This document shows, one piece after another, positions 53,930 to 63,106 of a stretch of 64,000 nt of DNA (the first letter of the stretch is position 1; every line of letters begins with the position of its first letter). The translations under genes and the position numbers were made by a program. The notes beneath the pieces were generated by a model. That model was given only the letters and a program-made list of their open reading frames with translations, did no database searches and had not been told where the DNA came from. The stretch is from Bacteroidota bacterium (GTDB taxonomy: Bacteria > Bacteroidota > Bacteroidia > B-17B0 > Aurantibacillaceae): contig JAUXZS010000002.1 in NCBI GenBank assembly GCA_030692515.1, forward strand, positions 1 to 64,000, written 5' to 3'.

Positions 53930-54610
53930 TTATTTTTTTAAGATTCTTCCATCTTCCATTTCAATAATACGGTGTGTTTTTTCAGCAAACTCAGTGTCGT
54001 GTGTAACAATCAATAAGGTTTGATTAAATTCTTCGGTTAACTCTTTAAAAATATTAAATACTATATCGCCATTTTTTTTATCAAGATTACCTGTTGGCTC
54101 ATCACCCATTATTATGAGAGGGTCATTTATTAACGCTCTTGCAATGGCAACTCTTTGCTTTTCGCCTCCAGATAATTGATAGGCATTTTTTAAGGCTATT
54201 TTTTCGATATTCATTTTCTTGATATGTTGCATTGCTTTATACTCAATCTCCTCGTCGCTGTATTTTCCTAATTTTAAACCTGGCAACATAACGTTTTGAA
54301 GCGCAGAAAATTCATTTAACAAGTAGTGAAATTGAAAAACAAAGCCAATTTTTTCATTTCTTATTTTTGCTAATTCCCCCTCCTTTTTATTTTTCATGGA
54401 TTGGCCATCAATTAGGAGTTCTCCTTCAAAATCGGTGTCCATAGTAGATAAAATGTAAAGTAGGGTAGATTTTCCGCAACCCGAACGGCCAATAACTGAA
54501 ACAAACTCACCTTTGTTAATTGTGAAATTAATATCTTTTAAAACATGGATGATAATTGGATCTTTAAAATCCTTAAATATTTTTCGCGCTTCTAAAACTA
54601 CTTCGCTCAT
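53930..54610 (-). CDS. ABC transporter ATP-binding protein (LolD/MacB type)
   Basis: 226 residues. Walker A GRSGCGKST near 39-47, Q-loop FQFHYLL, signature LSGGEKQR near 144, Walker B LIIMGDEP, and the H-loop THDTEF near 203. The length and sequence fit the LolD/MacB class, which drives extraction or efflux and not import. It abuts its permease gene (stop/start adjacent). It is the third gene of an adaptor-permease-ATPase operon. Confidence 0.93.
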   Translation of the reverse strand: MSEVVLEARKIFKDFKDPIIIHVLKDINFTINKGEFVSVIGRSGCGKSTLLYILSTMDTDFEGELLIDGQSMKNKKEGELAKIRNEKIGFVFQFHYLLNEFSALQNVMLPGLKLGKYSDEEIEYKAMQHIKKMNIEKIALKNAYQLSGGEKQRVAIARALINDPLIIMGDEPTGNLDKKNGDIVFNIFKELTEEFNQTLLIVTHDTEFAEKTHRIIEMEDGRILKK

Positions 54611-55864
54611 TTATTTTCCTCTTATAATTTCTACCGGATCTATTTTACTTGCTTTTTTAGCCGGGAAATATCCAGCTAAATAAGTTGTTATCAATGAAAA
54701 AATTCCACCAATAATATAAAATACGGCACTATAATTTATTGGGTAGGTTTTTACCGTTGGTAAGGATGCTGTTTTAAAAGGAATTTGGTCAATGCCCAAC
54801 GACAGAAAAAATCCAAACAATAAACCAAATAATCCTCCAACTATTCCAATACTTAAAGCAATAACTGTAAAAATTTGCTTTACATCTTTGCCGGAAAAGC
54901 CTGTTGCTTTTAAAATGGCAATAGAATCCATTTTTTCAAATATCATCATGTTTAAAATATTATAAATTCCAAATCCTGCAACAACTAATAAAGTAATGCC
55001 AACAGCGTATGAAATAATATTTCTTACGTTACTGCCAGTTTCAAACTGCGCATTGGCTGTTTGAATATCTTCTGCGTCGACTTGAAAAATGTTCGCGTAT
55101 TCTTTTGCAACCGCAGGCGCCCTCTCAATATTTTTTAATTTAATTTGAATGTCTGTGATGTAATTATTACTCTTTCCTAATAATTTTTGAGTGGTTGCAA
55201 TAGAGGCATAACTTTGCACTTTATCTAATTCCATTATTCCTGATTGAAAATAACCAACAACCTTTAAAGAAAACCTTTCTCCTTGCGCTGTAGTTACCAC
55301 TACCACATCACCAATATTTGCAAGTAATTTATCGGCAAGTCCTTTACCTAAGATAATACTATTCGAAACATTTTTGAGCGAGGCAGATTTTCCAGAAGTA
55401 ATGTAATCATCAAAAAAAAACAATTTACTTTCTACATCTACATCAATTCCGTTAATTGATCCATTTATTTCTATAGCGCCATCGTTAAAAAAAACAGGCG
55501 CAATTATTTTTGGGCCAACTCCTAAAACCCTATTGTCTTTTTTGATGGCATTTATTATTGGGCCGCTATTAAATATTTCTTTTCTGTTGCTTCCAGATTT
55601 TACTGAGCTTACAAAATTATAAGAGGCTAAATATTTTTTTGAAATATCTATTGGTTGATTTTCACTTGGTTTTATTTCTTTAAACAACCTTACATGAGCT
55701 GTTCGGTTTAAAATTAAACCATCCAATAGATCGTTAAGCCCGGTCATAAAACCTAGTAAGGCAATAAACATGGTAATGCTGAAAGTAACGCCAATTGCAG
55801 CTACCGTGGTTTGTTTTAAACGCGCCAACAATAATGATTTTGCAATTTTAAATATTAATTTCAT
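54611..55864 (-). CDS. ABC transporter permease, FtsX/MacB/LolC type
   Basis: 417 residues. One N-terminal membrane segment (about 20-43), a large periplasmic MacB-like domain at 45-270, and three more membrane segments near 285, 330 and 380 (FtsX-like). The end AGYFPAKKASKIDPVEIIRGK is the usual FtsX-type C-terminus. Its start overlaps the adaptor stop by four bases, so the two are translationally coupled. Confidence 0.92.
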   Translation of the reverse strand: MKLIFKIAKSLLLARLKQTTVAAIGVTFSITMFIALLGFMTGLNDLLDGLILNRTAHVRLFKEIKPSENQPIDISKKYLASYNFVSSVKSGSNRKEIFNSGPIINAIKKDNRVLGVGPKIIAPVFFNDGAIEINGSINGIDVDVESKLFFFDDYITSGKSASLKNVSNSIILGKGLADKLLANIGDVVVVTTAQGERFSLKVVGYFQSGIMELDKVQSYASIATTQKLLGKSNNYITDIQIKLKNIERAPAVAKEYANIFQVDAEDIQTANAQFETGSNVRNIISYAVGITLLVVAGFGIYNILNMMIFEKMDSIAILKATGFSGKDVKQIFTVIALSIGIVGGLFGLLFGFFLSLGIDQIPFKTASLPTVKTYPINYSAVFYIIGGIFSLITTYLAGYFPAKKASKIDPVEIIRGK

Positions 55865-56943
55865 TTTTCTGGCTTCAAAATAAAATCAGATGAAGATATA
55901 CCGTTTAACACCTCTACTTTTTTATAATCCATTAATCCTATCGCTATTTTTATTTTTTCATTTTTTTCATTTAAAACAAACGAATCGTTTACCAAATAAT
56001 TTCGGGGAATAGTTAAGGCATTATCTTTACTTTGAATTACAATATTCGCCTCAACAGAAAGGTTTGGGTATATAACCGGCGGTTTAATTGAAAACTCCGC
56101 CATTATTAAAAATGAGCGAGTTCTTTCATTCATGATAGTATTTATTTTTGTTACTTCTGCTTCAAATGTTTGTCCTTTATAACTATCAAGACTAACAATA
56201 ATTTTTTGACCTAATTTTATTTTTGTGATATCATATTCATCAACTTGTAATTCTAAAATAAAATTATTTTCGTCTCCTATTACTGCTATTGGAGTTTGAG
56301 GCGTTAACATCTCTCCTTTTTCTTTTAATAAACTGTATAGTCTTCCGTTAGTTTCACTTCTTACAATAAAATCACTTTTTATTGAATTGCTAATGGATAA
56401 ATTATTTTTTGCTTGTTGAGCAGAAAAATCTAATTGTTTTTTTGAATCGTTATATCTTAAAATTGCTGTTTTGTAATTAGCTAAAGAATTTTTATAGGCC
56501 AGCTCTCGTTGCTCAAATTCGTTTTTTGTGCCTATCTGTTGTGCCCAAAGATTTTTTTGTCTTTCAAATAAAATGGAATCATTCTTGAGTTTAGTTTTAG
56601 CGAAATCAATATTGGTTTTTAATTCGTTTAATCTGTCTCCGTTTGTATTAAAACTTGCCAAATCAGCCGCTAATTTTGCATTTGCTGCATTTAATTCGGA
56701 CGAAAGATTTTGTATTCTTAAAATAGAGTCGCCTGTTTTTACAAGTCCCCCTTCTTTTATAAAAATCTCTTCAATTAAACCATTAACTGTTGCAAAAACC
56801 TGATATTGATTTTTACTTTTTATAATACCCGAAGCGTAAACAGATTCGGTGATTTTTTCTACAGTTGGATTTAATTTTTCCTGTTTTGAACCGCAGGAAG
56901 CAAAGAGTACAATTATTATTGAAAGCAAACTGATTTTTTTCAT
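55861..56943 (-). CDS. HlyD-family periplasmic adaptor lipoprotein
   Basis: 360 residues from the ATG at 56943. A lipobox LFASC follows the signal sequence MKKISLLSIIIVLFASC. A biotinyl-lipoyl-like half (VFATVNGLIEEIFIKEGGLVKTGDSIL), a long coiled-coil hairpin (about 95-190) and a second lipoyl/beta-barrel half (ETNGRLYSLLKEKGEML) are the pattern of membrane-fusion adaptors. It would join the permease to an outer-membrane channel; no TolC is in the window. An upstream start at 57105 adds residues unlike a signal and overlaps the flotillin terminator. Confidence 0.9.
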   Translation of the reverse strand: MKKISLLSIIIVLFASCGSKQEKLNPTVEKITESVYASGIIKSKNQYQVFATVNGLIEEIFIKEGGLVKTGDSILRIQNLSSELNAANAKLAADLASFNTNGDRLNELKTNIDFAKTKLKNDSILFERQKNLWAQQIGTKNEFEQRELAYKNSLANYKTAILRYNDSKKQLDFSAQQAKNNLSISNSIKSDFIVRSETNGRLYSLLKEKGEMLTPQTPIAVIGDENNFILELQVDEYDITKIKLGQKIIVSLDSYKGQTFEAEVTKINTIMNERTRSFLIMAEFSIKPPVIYPNLSVEANIVIQSKDNALTIPRNYLVNDSFVLNEKNEKIKIAIGLMDYKKVEVLNGISSSDFILKPEK

Positions 56944-57079
56944 TGAATAGCCTTGGTTTTTAGCAATAGTTAAAATTACATGGAACAATTTTTGAAAAAT
57001 ATGATAATTATCAAGTAAAAAGTGATTTTTATCACCGTAAAAATCATGTAGCGGATAATATTTTTTGAGGAGAGTAGCA

Positions 57080-57112
57080 TATAAAAAGCCCCTTGCGAAA
57101 AACAAGGGGCTG
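57080..57112 (-). terminator. Terminator after the flotillin gene (minus strand)
   Basis: Stem AGCCCCTTG / CAAGGGGCT (57087-57095, 57103-57111) with a 7-base loop; on the minus strand it is followed by TTTTTATA. It separates flotillin from the ABC operon. Confidence 0.88.
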
Positions 57113-57121
57113 AATTAAATT

Positions 57122-59062
57122 TTATTTTTTTCCCTCATTTTTAGGATTTTGGTCTTTTTTTTCGGATTCTTCTTTTTTAGAATTTCTATCCATAATTCCA
57201 TCTAGTAATTGGAGTCCAAGCAAACCGTTTATTGGTCCATTTTGTCCCTCGCCTCCACCGGTAATTAAAACTTCAGGAATTATTTTGATGCGTTCTTTTC
57301 CTATCTGTTCAGTTACTTTTAATTTCGTGAAATTATCTCCGCCCATTGCATCAACAGAAAGTTTATAAGATTCTGCATTTGATTTACCAATAGCTAGTAT
57401 TTTTTCTGCTTCTGCTTTACCAGTTACGCTGATCTTTTCAGCTTCTGCATTTGCTAAAGCTTTAATTTTTTCTGCTTCGGCGTTAGCGGTTACTTTTGTT
57501 TTTTCCGCATCTGCATTCGCAATAATTTTTAATCTATCCGCTTCGGCAACAGATGAAATTTTTACGCCACTTGCCTCACCGGTTGCTTTTTTTACAGCGG
57601 CATCTGCAATACGCTCTGCAATTAAAACTCCTTGGTCTGCTTTTACAATTTCTTTTTGCATATCTGCAACGGCAGTTTCTTTTTCTAAAGTTTGGCGAGT
57701 AATCTCTGCACGTTTTTGAGTTTCAAAAGTGGTGTTTTGTTCTTCCGCAATTTTACGATCGGTTAATGTCTTCATTAAACTTTCTGGAGGAACAATATCA
57801 CCAATTAATGTGTCAACCCCATTAACGTTATACTGGTCTAATACTTCGCTTATACGTTTTTTCGCCGCATCCTGTCTTTCTTTACGTGTACTTAAGAAGG
57901 CAATTACGTCGCTATCTTGAGCAGAGTTTCTGAAATAGTTACCAATAGTTGGTTCTAGAACTTGATCAACCAAGTTTACCATGTTACCGAAACGCGCAAT
58001 TACTTTTGGAGCTTCGGTTGTAGGAATGTGAATAATTTGACTTACGTCTAGATTAAATGGGAAACCATCTTTACTTCTAACTGTAATTGTAGATAAGTGT
58101 TTGTCTAATTGATGCGCCTCGCTTCTTGCGTTTGCCCAATTTAAAACCAAATTGGTTGTAGGCACTAATTCTATACGCATGATAAAAGTATTGATAGGAT
58201 ATTTTCCAGGACCTAATGGCTCAGCCCAAACACCTTTCTCTCCTTTACTTACGATGTTACCATGTTTAAATTCAGCGCCACTTAAATCTCTTCCTTCAGA
58301 GCCAACATATGAAATTACAACACCAACATAACCAATTGGTATTTCTGTCATTTTTATTTGTTCAACCACCGCAAACCAGGGATTTAGATAATAGGAACCC
58401 GCTAAAATTACCTGTGGTTGTAAACCTTTATTTCCACCTGTTGCCAAAAATGCATCGCTATCTTGAAAATTATTATGTCCGTTTATATTTTTACCAGCTA
58501 TACTACCTTCCTCAATTGGCGAACCATCTAAGGTAGTAACAACCCCAACCATATTTTCGTTAACAGTAAACATATCAACGGTAAATATTTCAAACAAAAA
58601 AGTATTAATACGATATGTACCCGCAGTTATGTAAGCACTTTGACGACCCTTACTACCACCTTTAGTTAAAAAACCTACTGTATCTTGAAAACCGTCGCAC
58701 TCCACTTTACGAGCTAAAATATGTCCGGTTTCTAATTCTTTTCCATCTTTTGCAACTAATAATCCAATTTTACCTTGAGGAATAATTGTTAGTGCTTGTA
58801 AAGTAATCTCGAATTGCCAAATCCATTTCCAAAAATAAATTCCTGGTGCTAAGGTTTGCGCTTGATATCCTGCTTCACCTTCAACGGCAAGAATTCTTCC
58901 TGGAGGCAATTCTGACTTGCCAAACAAAACAAACTTTTTAGTCACTAAACCAATCTTATCTTCGGGTACAATAATTACTCCAAATAATCTAAAAATAAGT
59001 TTGTAAAAAATAAGCAACAATACAGGGATTACAATCCACCAAAATTTAATAATATACTCCAT
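57122..59062 (-). CDS. Flotillin-like SPFH-domain protein
   Basis: 646 residues from the ATG at 59062. A hydrophobic N-terminus MEYIIKFWWIVIPVLLLIFYKL is a membrane anchor. A duplicated beta-rich region and SPFH domain cover about 35-420 (VPEDKIGLVTKKFV, GYVGVVISYVGSEGRDLSG), then an Ala-Glu-Lys coiled coil (AEKIKALANAEAEKI) at about 480-580, then a Gly-rich tail. Flotillins organise membrane microdomains. An upstream ATG at 59089 adds nine residues but overlaps a TACATTTA that is one base off the -7 motif, so the later start is preferred. A terminator follows. Confidence 0.92.
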   Translation of the reverse strand: MEYIIKFWWIVIPVLLLIFYKLIFRLFGVIIVPEDKIGLVTKKFVLFGKSELPPGRILAVEGEAGYQAQTLAPGIYFWKWIWQFEITLQALTIIPQGKIGLLVAKDGKELETGHILARKVECDGFQDTVGFLTKGGSKGRQSAYITAGTYRINTFLFEIFTVDMFTVNENMVGVVTTLDGSPIEEGSIAGKNINGHNNFQDSDAFLATGGNKGLQPQVILAGSYYLNPWFAVVEQIKMTEIPIGYVGVVISYVGSEGRDLSGAEFKHGNIVSKGEKGVWAEPLGPGKYPINTFIMRIELVPTTNLVLNWANARSEAHQLDKHLSTITVRSKDGFPFNLDVSQIIHIPTTEAPKVIARFGNMVNLVDQVLEPTIGNYFRNSAQDSDVIAFLSTRKERQDAAKKRISEVLDQYNVNGVDTLIGDIVPPESLMKTLTDRKIAEEQNTTFETQKRAEITRQTLEKETAVADMQKEIVKADQGVLIAERIADAAVKKATGEASGVKISSVAEADRLKIIANADAEKTKVTANAEAEKIKALANAEAEKISVTGKAEAEKILAIGKSNAESYKLSVDAMGGDNFTKLKVTEQIGKERIKIIPEVLITGGGEGQNGPINGLLGLQLLDGIMDRNSKKEESEKKDQNPKNEGKK

Positions 59063-59231
59063 AATTTTTATTTTAAGTAAATGTAACATGTAGCCATGTA
59101 TTACTATTTCTATTTTATAAACATTTGTTAGTGCTTTTTAACATTGACTAGTATATAAACAGTTTATTTCTTAGTAAATTAGTATTGCAAAGCATTTAAA
59201 TTTGGGTATATTCTTTTGGATATAAATTACT

Positions 59232-61256
59232 ATGAAAAAACTCTTAATTATACTTCCATTAGTTGGTTTATCATTTTCTGTTTTATCACAAGACGATGAT
59301 AAAGGTCCAACTAAATTTTGTAAAGACGATATTGATAAAAAAGCAATGAAACTTTATGAAAAGGCCATTGACAAAAAGAAATATAAAAAACCTGAACGTA
59401 TTAGTTTTTTAATGGAATGTTTGCAAATTGAACCAGATTTTGCTGAGGCTAATTTGTTTATGGGTCTTGAAATGATTGTTCGTGCTAAACTAGAAAGTTT
59501 ACCGTTTTCACCTATGACACCATATTTTATGAAGGCTATTGCAAGTTGTCCGCAAATACATAGCGAGCCATACTACTATATAGGTTTTGATTATTATGAG
59601 CGAAGTAAGAATGATTCTGCCGTAAAATATTTAGAAAAATTTATTGCTTTTAAAGATGATGATGATAAAAAATTTGCGAAAGATTATGAAGCAGAAATAT
59701 ATCAATCTAAAATGATGATTAAATCTATTAAGAAAGAAAATGCTTTAAAAAAGAATGTGCCATTCGATCCAAAAGTTGTAAAAGGTGTTTCAACCGAAAG
59801 AGATGAATACCTAGCTTATATTTCGCCGGACGACAAAAACTGTTATTACGTTCGCAAAATGCCTGCTAATAGTAAAAATACAGTTTACACAAGCGACAAG
59901 GAGGTTGAAGTTTTTATGTATTCTGTTCGCGATAAAACTGGCGTATTTGATAAAGGTGAGGAAATGCCTTATCCATTTAATGAAAGGGGCGATAATCAAG
60001 GTGGTTGTAGTATTTCTATCGACAATAAACATTTATATTTTGCGATGCAACGTGATGAAGGCGGCAACCAGCCAAACGTTGATATTTATATTAGCGATAA
60101 TCAAAACGACGAATGGAAACCAATTCGTAAATTAAGTAACAATGTAAATCATCCAGTATATTGGGATAGTCAGCCCACAATAGCTGCTGATGGTGTTACT
60201 TTGTATTTTGCAAGTGATAGGCCTGGTGGATATGGCGGCATTGATTTGTATGTTACAGTTAGAGACCCAAAAACAAATATTTGGAGCACTCCAAAAAATT
60301 TAGGTCCTAAAATAAATACAAAAGGAAATGAGAAAACACCATTTATTCATAGTGATAGCGAGACTTTGTATTTTAGTAGCGATGGTCATTTTGGATTCGG
60401 CGGCCTAGATATTTTTTATGTACGTAAAGATGAAAAGGGCGAGTGGGCAGAACCTGAAAATATTGGCTCACCAATTAACGGGAGCTCAGATGATGCCGGC
60501 TTTTTTGTTAGTACTGATACTAAAATGGGATACTTTTTTAGTTTTGATGAGGGTAAGGTAAGAGGAAAGGGAGTTGGCCGATTTGATCTTTATAATTTTG
60601 ATTTGTACAAAGAGGCACGTCCGCAAGCGGTTGCTTTTATTAAAGGCGATGTTAAAGATAATGTTGGTAACGAAGTTACAGGTGCTGTTGTTGAACTTAA
60701 AAATATAAGAACAGAAGAAAAGACCTTTGCCGTAGTTGATAGTGTTAACGGACAGTGGATGGCGGCGGTTAATTTAAAACAGAAGGATGATATTTTAGTT
60801 ACAGTTATAAAAGAAGAGCAGGCTTTTTTATCTAAGGTAGTAAGTGTAAAAGATCTTACGTTTGAGGCTCCTGCAAAAGAAATAAAAATGGTGGTGCAGG
60901 AAGCGTTACCCGGAAAAACTTTTGTAATAAACAATATTTTTTATACCACTAATAGTGCTGAGTTAACTAAAGAAAGTAAAGTTGTTTTAAAATCGTTTGC
61001 AGGTTACTTAAAAGAAAATCCAACAATAAAAATTGAGATACAGGGTCATACAGATAATGTAGGTAATCCAAAAGCTAACGAAGCATTAAGTTCTAACCGT
61101 GCATTTTCTGTTAAGGGTGCATTAGAAGAATTAGGTATAAGTGGTGGTAGAATAAATGCGAAAGGTTTTGGCTCGAGTAAAGCTATTGCGTCTAATGCAA
61201 CAGAGGAGGGCAGAGCTAAAAATCGTAGAACAGAATTTATGATTATGGAGAAATAA
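59232..61256 (+). CDS. OmpA-family protein with TPR, beta-propeller and OmpA domains (PorE-like)
   Basis: 674 residues. Signal peptide about 1-19 (ends SFSVLSQ), with no lipobox. Domains in order: a helical TPR-like region at about 25-175; a PD40/WD40 propeller at about 190-460 (LYFASDRPGGYGGIDLY, LYFSSDGHFGFGGLDIFYV); a carboxypeptidase-regulatory-like sandwich at 470-550; and a C-terminal OmpA domain at about 560-674 (EIQGHTDNVGN, NRRTEFMIMEK). This order is that of PorE of the type IX secretion system, which links the outer-membrane machinery to peptidoglycan. Orthology is not proven; Bacteroidota have several such paralogues, and PorE is usually a lipoprotein. Confidence 0.8.
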   Translation: MKKLLIILPLVGLSFSVLSQDDDKGPTKFCKDDIDKKAMKLYEKAIDKKKYKKPERISFLMECLQIEPDFAEANLFMGLEMIVRAKLESLPFSPMTPYFMKAIASCPQIHSEPYYYIGFDYYERSKNDSAVKYLEKFIAFKDDDDKKFAKDYEAEIYQSKMMIKSIKKENALKKNVPFDPKVVKGVSTERDEYLAYISPDDKNCYYVRKMPANSKNTVYTSDKEVEVFMYSVRDKTGVFDKGEEMPYPFNERGDNQGGCSISIDNKHLYFAMQRDEGGNQPNVDIYISDNQNDEWKPIRKLSNNVNHPVYWDSQPTIAADGVTLYFASDRPGGYGGIDLYVTVRDPKTNIWSTPKNLGPKINTKGNEKTPFIHSDSETLYFSSDGHFGFGGLDIFYVRKDEKGEWAEPENIGSPINGSSDDAGFFVSTDTKMGYFFSFDEGKVRGKGVGRFDLYNFDLYKEARPQAVAFIKGDVKDNVGNEVTGAVVELKNIRTEEKTFAVVDSVNGQWMAAVNLKQKDDILVTVIKEEQAFLSKVVSVKDLTFEAPAKEIKMVVQEALPGKTFVINNIFYTTNSAELTKESKVVLKSFAGYLKENPTIKIEIQGHTDNVGNPKANEALSSNRAFSVKGALEELGISGGRINAKGFGSSKAIASNATEEGRAKNRRTEFMIMEK

Positions 61257-61258
61257 AA

Positions 61259-61288
61259 AAATCCCTCGTTTAGGAGGGATTTTTTTAT
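61259..61288. terminator. Bidirectional terminator
   Basis: Stem ATCCCTC / GAGGGAT (61261-61267, 61274-61280) with A and T runs on both sides, between the convergent PorE-like gene and dnaJ. Confidence 0.9.
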
Positions 61289-61311
61289 TTCTTAATTTTG
61301 TATTTAAATTT

Positions 61312-62457
61312 CTATTCAAAATAATCTTTCATTCTTTCAAAAAATCCTTTTTCTTTTTTGTTTGGATTCGGAATAAAATTTTTCGAACTTTTTAATTGCT
61401 CTAATGTTTTCTTTTCATCAGCGCTTAAAGTAGTTGGTGTAAAAACACTTATTTCCACTAATAGATCGCCCTTGCCGTATGAATTAACGTCGGGTAAACC
61501 TTTTCCTTTTAAGCGTAATACTTTTCCACTTTGAGTGCCAGGCTCAATTTTAATTTTTGCTTTAGCATCTATCGTTGGTATTTCAACACTTGTTCCAATT
61601 GCAGCATCTGGAAAACTAATATTTAAACTATAAATTAAATGATTTCCTTCGCGTTTTAAATCAGGGTGTTCTTCTTCTTCAATTACAATTAATAAATCTC
61701 CGTTTATTCCTCCACGTGGAGCGGCATTGCCTTTTCCACTCATACTCAATTGCATACCTTCTGCAACACCGGCCGGCATATTAATTGTAATTACTTCTTC
61801 CTCTCTCACAATTCCATCTCCATTGCAGGTATTACATTTGTCTTTTACTATTCTTCCTTCGCCACTACAAACATTGCAAGTGGTTTGGGTTTGCATAGCA
61901 CCTAATATTGTTTGTTGCACACGTGTAACAACTCCGCTACCGTTACATTGTTTACAAGTGTCAAACTGGCCATTTTTTGCGCCACTACCACTACAGGTTT
62001 TACAACCTACAAACTTATTTACTTTAATTTTTTTCTCAGCACCGTTGGCGATTTCTTTTAAAGTTAACTTTACTTTAACGCGTAAATTACTTCCTCGGGT
62101 TACTCTTCTTCCACCTCTAGAGCCACCATTTCCACCACCAAAACCAAATCCACCACCAAAAATATCACCAAACTGACTGAATATATCATCCATATTCATA
62201 CCGCCATGACCATGACCACCACCAGATGCACCACCAACTCCGGCATGTCCGTATTGGTTATAACGTTGTCGTTTTTCTTGGTGACTTAAAATCTCATAGG
62301 CTTCAGCTGCTTCTTTAAATTTATCTTCGGCGGATTTATCATCTGGGTTTTTATCAGGATGAAACTTAATGGCAAGTTTTCGATAAGCTTTTTTAATTTC
62401 TTCTTCGCTTGCATTTTTGGTAATTCCAAGAACTTCGTAGTAATCTCTTTTGGCCAT
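61312..62457 (-). CDS. dnaJ: Chaperone DnaJ
   Basis: 381 residues. DnaJ delivers unfolded proteins to DnaK. J domain at 1-70 with HPD at 33-35; Gly/Phe-rich region at about 75-120 ([13 protein letters not shown]); four CxxCxGxG zinc repeats ([32 protein letters not shown]); and a beta-sandwich C-terminal substrate domain. It follows grpE by 8 bases on the minus strand; dnaK is not in the window. Confidence 0.97.
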   Translation of the reverse strand: MAKRDYYEVLGITKNASEEEIKKAYRKLAIKFHPDKNPDDKSAEDKFKEAAEAYEILSHQEKRQRYNQYGHAGVGGASGGGHGHGGMNMDDIFSQFGDIFGGGFGFGGGNGGSRGGRRVTRGSNLRVKVKLTLKEIANGAEKKIKVNKFVGCKTCSGSGAKNGQFDTCKQCNGSGVVTRVQQTILGAMQTQTTCNVCSGEGRIVKDKCNTCNGDGIVREEEVITINMPAGVAEGMQLSMSGKGNAAPRGGINGDLLIVIEEEEHPDLKREGNHLIYSLNISFPDAAIGTSVEIPTIDAKAKIKIEPGTQSGKVLRLKGKGLPDVNSYGKGDLLVEISVFTPTTLSADEKKTLEQLKSSKNFIPNPNKKEKGFFERMKDYFE

Positions 62458-62465
62458 AATATTTT

Positions 62466-63029
62466 TTATTGAGCTATAACAACTTTTGCGAAGCGTATAA
62501 CTTTATCTCCTAATTTGTATCCTTTTTCAACTTCATCAATTACTTTTCCTTTTTGAGCCTCGTTGGCTGCCGGGATATGAGTAATTGCTTCCATTATATC
62601 AGCATCAAAGGTTTCTCCAATACTCTCAAAAGCAATTAAGCCTTTGTTTTGTGTTATATTTTTAAATTTGTGTGAAATAAGTTCAAAGCCTTCTTTAACT
62701 GTATTAATATCATCAACGTTTTCGTTTGCTTTAATTGCTCTATCTAAATCGTCGATTAAAGGTAAAATTGCTTTAAAAACATCTTCGGCGGCTGTTTTTA
62801 TTATTTCTGATTTTTCTTTTACAGTTCTCTTTCGATAATTATCAAATTCAGAATATAGACGTAAATATCTTTCATTTAATTCCTTTATTTTAGCCTCACT
62901 TCCTTCAAGCGTATTTAAATTAGAAGTTTCGTCAGTTTTTGCTGAGTTTTCGGTCTTATTGTCAGATTCCATATCGGCTTCGATATTCTCTAAATTTTCT
63001 TCCGGTAGGCTATTTTCGTTATCCTGCAT
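62466..63029 (-). CDS. grpE: Nucleotide exchange factor GrpE
   Basis: 187 residues from the ATG at 63029; a TTG at 63059 would add ten residues with no support. An acidic N-terminal part ([19 protein letters not shown]) precedes the long helix ([20 protein letters not shown]) and the conserved C-terminal segment ([18 protein letters not shown]). GrpE releases ADP from DnaK. It lies upstream of dnaJ in a heat-shock operon. Confidence 0.95.
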   Translation of the reverse strand: MQDNENSLPEENLENIEADMESDNKTENSAKTDETSNLNTLEGSEAKIKELNERYLRLYSEFDNYRKRTVKEKSEIIKTAAEDVFKAILPLIDDLDRAIKANENVDDINTVKEGFELISHKFKNITQNKGLIAFESIGETFDADIMEAITHIPAANEAQKGKVIDEVEKGYKLGDKVIRFAKVVIAQ

Positions 63030-63106
63030 AGTATTTTTAAATTTAAAAGAGTTTTTCAATAGATGTATTTCAATTATTTTGCCACATTTTTTTATAAGAA
63101 GTTTTG

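Noticed and set aside
56944-57105. N-terminal extension of the HlyD-type adaptor
   Set aside because: It lacks signal-peptide features and overlaps the flotillin terminator; the ATG at 56943 begins a good lipoprotein signal.
61727-62176. 149-codon plus-strand frame opposite dnaJ
   Set aside because: A mirror of the repetitive zinc-finger and Gly-rich coding; composition is not that of a real protein and there is no start context.
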